DNA from: Crotophaga sulcirostris
Taxonomy: Eukaryota; Chordata; Aves; Cuculiformes; Crotophagidae
Reading direction: 5' to 3'
Length of the DNA stretch: 64,000 nucleotides
NCBI GenBank assembly: GCA_013397455.1
Contig: VYZB01000119.1
Location: forward strand, 1,923,079 to 1,987,078
Shown here one piece after another: positions 59,001-64,000 of this stretch. Numbering within the stretch: position 1 is the first letter of the stretch; every line of letters begins with the position of its first letter. The notes beneath the pieces are model-generated. The model made no database searches. It worked only from the letters and a program-made list of their open reading frames with translations, and was not told the origin of the DNA. Both the position numbers and the translations under genes were made by a program.

Positions 59001-61191
59001 CTGTGTGCATCTACAACAGCCCAATGTATTGAGTGTCAGTGTCAGGGACTGAGATCACCTCTCTGGGGGATACACAAGCAAGATGCAGGGGCCCAGGCCT
59101 TACCAATGTGCTGTGGTGTCTCTGGAATGTGACAGTGTGGTGGTGGTCAGCACAGGATGCTATTGCTGTAGTTGTATGACAGCTCCGACTTGGTAGATGG
59201 AAATGCTCTCTGTCTTCCAACTGCTGCCTGAAGAAAACTACAATTTTTATTGCCTTGTCTTCACCCTGCAGACAAGATTTAATGTACAAAGTAGCTGGCC
59301 ATGGATATGCTGGTTTTCATCTCAATGGATTTTGCTAGCAGAATTTTTTTTTTCATTCTAATTCTTTTAACTTTATGCCTACCTCGCTTCCTGGGAGGCA
59401 AACATCTCACCTCTTTTCTTCCCCTTTCTTTCCACACTGGCACACGTTGGAAGTATGCTTATGAGGGGAAAACACTGTTACACAACAGTGAATACTGCAA
59501 TACTTATATTGGATTGCACTAACTAGCAGAAGATTTAGTATCTTCTTCATGCTTTAGGTCAATTAATTTATAAAATGAGAACATCTTGTACAAATACCAA
59601 GATAATTTGAAACTTGATACTTAAGATCAGTTGCATCCCACATTTAATAAGGCACATAAAAGAAATTACAAATAGTGATTATGGAAGAAAAGAGGGGGAG
59701 GAGAGAAAGGCCATGTATTGGGAAGAAAGTTTTCTGCAAGCTACTTAGGAATAAATGAGCCCTTTCTTTAATTATCTGCACTAGTCATTGAAATGAGAGT
59801 ATCTGACTAAAGCTGTTCTCAAAAACTAAATGAAAAATGTGAAGAAAATCCAGTTGTGTTCAGAAATCTCTTGCCAAGACCTCATGTCCTAAAATGGCAA
59901 AAATTAAAGAGAAATTTGGGTCTAAGAAATGCCCATGCTGGGCTCCGCCCTCTGACAAATCTTTGAGAAGAGAGATGAGATTAGGATAATTATAAGTGAA
60001 ACCCTGAGGTTTCTGACCTGATAAGTCAGTTATTGAATTCAGGGTACTAAAAAATGAGAGAGAGAGGTTGCCATACTGAGAGACTGTGTCTGGATTTTCT
60101 GGCGTTGGAGTAGTAATAGCCTCTCTTGGGCTATTAACTGTCTGATAATATTTAATATAGTGGTGAAGTGTACAAGGTCATGAGTAGCATAGGAAGGGGG
60201 GGAAAAAGGCATTGAGAGAAAAGATCAACTATTATTGCTACTTTTAATATAGTGTAAAATAACGTGGCACTGAGGCAGAATGCCTCTTCTGAAAGTTCAT
60301 TCTCGCTTGGAAATGTAGGGTTTTTCCAGTTCCTGGTGATAACAGGACTTTGGAAATACAACAGCCTCCCTTGAAGGAGCACTTAGCAGCATCTGACAGT
60401 GTTGTACTGATCAATGGGGCAGTGTGAGAGATGTTTAATTCCCACAGAAATTTATTGCTGCTGGAGAATGATAATGGGGACCTTGCACGGTAAAGAGGCT
60501 TAGAAGATATGGCTATTTATCTTGTACTGTGTATAGCCTTTTGTTAAACCCTTAGCCTAAGTCTTAGACTAAAGATTGTCAGTGGTGTAGAGTTTCTTAA
60601 GTGTATACTTTGATCCACGAAATATTTTTTTCCCCTGCTGTCATGTGTTGGATGAGTACAGTTAATGCCACTAGAAGCAGGTAAAAGGATATTAGGAGAA
60701 GGCAGAGGGAGAGATGGCTGGATGATCTAGAGATTTTGAAAGGTACTACCAGTGTTAGATGCTGAACATCAATTATGAATTGAGAATAAAACATCAAAAC
60801 AAGTTGGAAACTTGCTGTTGCTGAAGTTTAAGGTTTATACGTTGTTTAAGGATTATATTTTGCTTTATACAGTGTTTTTCAGACAGCTGCTGACCATGGA
60901 TAGGATTGCTGGGGTGGTGATTTCAGGCAAAACTGTGAGTTATAGAGGCCTCAGCAACCAGCATCTGGTTCAAGGGATAGAGAAATCATCTGAGGAAAAA
61001 TATTTCAGTTGCTCTTCAGATGAGGTGAAGACTGTGGAAGTGAACTAGAAGAGATTGCCAAAGACAAGAACCTGGACGTATAAGTACTTCTCCAAATCTG
61101 TAGTGGGAAAAAATAGAGAGTTCAATGACAGCTTTGAGAAGTCAGTGGACTTTGGTAGTCGATGTGGCTTCCTAAAGAGGCAGAGTTAAAT

Positions 61192-61437
61192 ATCATAGAA
61201 TGGTTTGGAATGGAAGGGACCTTAAAGATCACTCAGTTCCAACTCCCCTACCATGGGCAGGCACACCTCCCACCTGATCAAGCTGCTCCAGCCCCATCCA
61301 ACCTGGCCTTGAACACTTCCAGGAGGGGGTATCCACAGCTTCCCTGGGCAACCTGTGCCAGTGTCTTGCCACCCTCATCGTGAAGAAATTCTTTCTAATG
61401 TCTAATCTAAATCTTCCCCTTTCTAATTTAAAGCCTT
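61192..61437 (-). mobile_element. Old CR1 LINE 3' end, minus strand
   Basis: Read on + it starts with 'atcatagaatggtttggaat', the reverse complement of the avian CR1 terminus, and continues with 'gggaccttaaagatcactca', 'ccatgggcaggcacacctcc', 'tccagccccatccaacctgg' and 'cttgaacacttccaggaggg'. It then runs through 'ttccctgggcaacctgtgcc' to 'aattctttctaatgtctaat'. This is the classical CR1 3' untranslated region and ORF2 tail, of a different and older subfamily than the copies at 11-50 kb. ORF2 on the minus strand is broken by substitutions. The match fades after 'ttctaatttaaagcc'. Confidence 0.95.
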
Positions 61438-63919
61438 TTGCAATTTAAAGCCATTAAATATCTTCCCCACATGTACATTAAAATTCTTCTCACCAGTGTG
61501 CGTGTACCTCTTTCCTTCTGTGGTCTGTAATTAGCAAGAGCAAGACAGAGCACCTGGACTCTGTCAGAGAAATGAACTGAGCAGAAATGCACTTTGCGAA
61601 TGTGCAGATAGTACCTACACCTGTTTGCACCTCTTGCTGAATCAGGCATCATTTTCAAAGGCAAAGTTATGTCAGTGTATGAAAAATGATTTGGTTTTGC
61701 TTCAAACGGAGATAAACTAATAGAAACCATGCCAGAGTTAATCAAAAACCTTGGATATAAGCTAAAGAAGATCTAGAGGATAGCATATTAACCAAACTGT
61801 AACACCTTGCTCTTGACTACTTGTCTGCATGGAAAGTCAGTTTAAGGCTGCTCTTAACAGAGTACAACTGTCTTTCCAAATCCTTGTTAGAATCAAAACT
61901 GTCAGAAATCCTCATCTGATTTTGGAAGTTAATATAAAAGCTTTCTTTTCCTCCTCCCCTTCTCTCTTAACCTTGATATACAGTTGTGTGTGAGTGTGAA
62001 CAATTCTCAGTATTTTAAGTCTTTAATTAATTGTTGCAAAATGCAAAATTAAAAAGAATAATTTTCCAACTAGTGTTTTTTGGTTGGATAACTCCTATCT
62101 TGCTTATGGAGGCACTGCTCTCTTAGTTTGCAGTTTCAGTTATAATTAAACTCTGTAAGAAGTCAGTCTGTACAAAGATAGCAGGAATTTATCATTCCTG
62201 CTTGTAGCTAAGCTAAGACTGTACCCAAAGTTCTTTGAGATTGGTTTAGTTTTGCTGTTCTTTCTTTCTTTCTTTGTTCCTGTTTCTCATGCACTAGCTC
62301 AGCATACTGTTATTTTTTTCCTCTTGTGACAGGAGGTATAAGTGTTAAAATGCTTATTAACATCAGCCAAAGCTACGAATTCAAATACACCCACATTCAA
62401 ACTGGAAACTTGTCATCTTGGCCCATCTCTATGTAAAACCAATATATGTTACTGTTCTCAGACTATTTGGATTGAAGAAACATTGGAAACATCAAGATAT
62501 TTTACTCCCAGAGGACTCTGGATGCATTTTGGAGAGCTCTGTACAAGTTTTTTACTTTAATCATCTCTAATTTCTATAGCTGTCGCTTCCTTGGTCTTTA
62601 ACATAGATGTAACCGTGTTAATATTGCTGTATAGAGGTTGTCATTTGCTATAATGGGATACAGCATGTATAACACAGATGTTCTATCAGAATTGGTTGTT
62701 TAACTGGTTTTCATTCCATTAAATGTGAAATGGTTTATCTGGCAAACTCTTTATTTTGATTCAGTCCTGGCAACCACATTTTTATTTGATTTGCTGGATT
62801 TGTGTTTTTTTTAGGAAAAGACTGGAATAAAGAAAAAGTATGAAAGATAACTGACAGTGCTACCTTAAATGTGAAGGGAAATAAAGTGTGATAGAAAGGC
62901 GGTGCTGCTTAAGGTTGCTGTGCTGGCGTTGGATGGAATATTTTAAGATTTGTTTTCATCTAACATGGGTTAGGTTGAAGGCTGGATTCATGAGATAAAA
63001 TGACATCGAGAGCTCGGTTATGCTGTTCCTATAACTCTTGCATGCAAATCATGATGCAGACTTCACCATATGAATGATAGCAAAGTTCTTGTAAATGCAA
63101 ATTCTTTATAAGCAAAAGTTAGCTAAAATTTGCACTTAACTGGATGACAGGAAGCGAGGTTTGCAGAAGATAAGCAGCAAGCAATACAACTTCAGAGTAA
63201 GGAGGAAACCAAATATCGTTGTGTTACCATCTTATGTGCTGACTGAATTTATTTATAGGTTTCTGTAATTGTTCTTTATCTAATTATTGCAGGAAAAAAG
63301 TAACCCATAACAGAGTAGGGAAGGAAGAGTGCTCAGAACTTAAAGGCTGGATGTACTGGTGAGGAACCTGCATCTGTGGTAGTAAGTAAAGCAGTTATAA
63401 TGGTGAATGAGACAAGTGAGGTTTATTCTCTAGCGCTAACACGAAGTGGCACAGAGCAGCACACATTCTGTCTTCCCTCTCCTCTACCTTCAGTAGTGTT
63501 GCCTCATATATGCTGTTTATTAGGAAGAATCCCCTGGCTGTGCTTGGCTGTGTGGTCTGAAGTGCTCCAGGGAGGATGTCCGCAGTCTGGGTGATGCACA
63601 AGCCTGGCTGGTCACTGCTGTGAGCCCGGTGAAGCCATCTTATTTCTCTGCCTCCAAATTCCCTGCAGCCAAGTAACGTTGTGCCTTTTTTTGCCCCTAA
63701 TGTATTTCATTAGGCATGGCCTGTGCACAGTTTATCTTGTTTAGTTATCTGTGGTCCTTATAACCATAGCTTTGAATAGACATACTGTTATTAAGCTGAT
63801 AACGTTTTATGAAAGTAACCACTGATGCAGTCATAGGTAATGCTAAAGGCATGTTGTGTTGGAAGAACCTTGCTTCATCTCTTTAATAACCTCAGTGTAT
63901 AGATGGGGTGGCTGACACT
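61438..63919. other. Gene-free AT-rich DNA
   Basis: No exon or transposon is recognised. A short tttc microsatellite lies at 62259-62275. The rest is plain AT-rich sequence with chance open frames up to 105 codons. Confidence 0.55.
62259..62275 (+). repeat. Short tttc microsatellite
   Basis: About four tttc units follow 'ttgctg'. The tract is short and may vary in length between individuals. Confidence 0.8.
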
Positions 63920-64000
63920 GGGGCCCCTGAAGTAGCCTTTTCTAGGCTGGACAAGCCCAGCTGCCTCAACCTCTCCTCACAGGGAAAGGGTGCAGAAATC
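63920..64000 (-). mobile_element. CR1 LINE fragment, minus strand, cut by the window edge
   Basis: The + strand reads 'ggcccctgaagtagcctttt', 'ctaggctggacaagcccagc' and 'tgcctcaacctctcctcaca', ending 'gggaaagggtgcagaaatc'. This matches the reverse complement of the CR1 ORF2 region commonly seen as '..cttctctaggctgaacaagcccagctccctcagcctctcctcacagg..'. It is an internal part of the element, upstream of the 3' end, so the 3' terminus is missing here. The remaining 5' portion, if any, lies beyond 64000. Confidence 0.82.

Larger units (their letters stand above)
50682..61191. other. 10.5-kb block without recognisable transposons or genes
   Basis: Nothing here matches CR1, MIR or another family I know. 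It begins with a GC-rich patch (about 50690-50930) and contains an A-rich tract at 51356-51403, a 23-base imperfect tandem duplication at 55999-56043, and a perfect T10A10 palindrome at 55895-55914. A very AT-rich region lies at about 54740-55480. Open frames are chance-like, the longest being about 122 codons at 53769-54137 on the minus strand. Confidence 0.5.

Noticed and set aside
59540..59600. 'tcaattaatttataaaatgag' as a MIR core
   Set aside because: Only one short weak match, with no collinear second block; expected by chance in AT-rich DNA.
1..64000. tRNA, rRNA, snoRNA, CRISPR array, bacterial operon or phage features
   Set aside because: No cloverleaf with intact A and B boxes, no regularly spaced direct repeats, and no long contiguous coding frames. 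The sequence is vertebrate non-coding DNA.
1..64000. CpG island or promoter
   Set aside because: CpG dinucleotides are sparse throughout, and even the GC-richer patches at 2.5, 16.3 and 50.8 kb do not show CpG density typical of an island.

Overview
The window looks like vertebrate nuclear DNA, most probably from a bird. The decisive evidence is a set of nine LINE fragments of the CR1 (chicken repeat 1) family. All are cut off at the 5' side and keep the CR1 3' end, with the typical 'gttggact..gatgatct..aggtcctttccaacc' block followed by a short (g)atactgtgat or attctatgatt tail. Three weak relics of the old amniote SINE MIR are also visible. I see no Alu, B1/B2 or L1-type repeat, which argues against a mammal. 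The DNA is AT-rich, poor in CpG and full of homopolymer runs. I cannot name the species; crocodile or turtle is possible but less likely.

No gene was recognised. The open frames are short (longest about 144 codons), overlap on both strands, and the great majority look like chance translations. None shows a recognisable domain apart from the carboxyl end of the CR1 ORF2 polyprotein. The window is best read as intron or intergenic DNA. T-runs outnumber A-runs on the + strand, which would fit an intron of a + strand gene, but that is weak evidence. Two unassigned minus-strand open frames (37014-37340 and 22723-23019) have protein-like composition and are recorded as long-shot exon or retrocopy candidates.

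Layout: 1-7.3 kb plain AT-rich DNA with a small tandem duplication; 7.3 kb MIR relic; 11.1 kb CR1; 11.4-19.5 kb plain; 19.5 kb short CR1; 21.9 kb MIR relic; 22.5 and 25.8 kb old CR1 stubs; 25.9-31.6 kb plain; 31.6 kb MIR relic; 34.6 kb CR1; 34.7-45.7 kb with no recognisable transposon; 45.7 kb CR1; 50.5 kb CR1 on the minus strand; 50.7-61.2 kb with no recognisable transposon; 61.2 kb old CR1 on the minus strand; 63.9 kb CR1 on the minus strand running off the window.

The best original observation is that the five younger CR1 copies split into two sublineages by shared diagnostic differences (a 3-base deletion, tail sequence and amino-acid changes), and that the three longest copies all keep the ORF2 carboxyl-terminal frame open to the same stop codon. 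I found no defence system, operon, CRISPR array, RNA gene or other new biological system, and I do not claim one.
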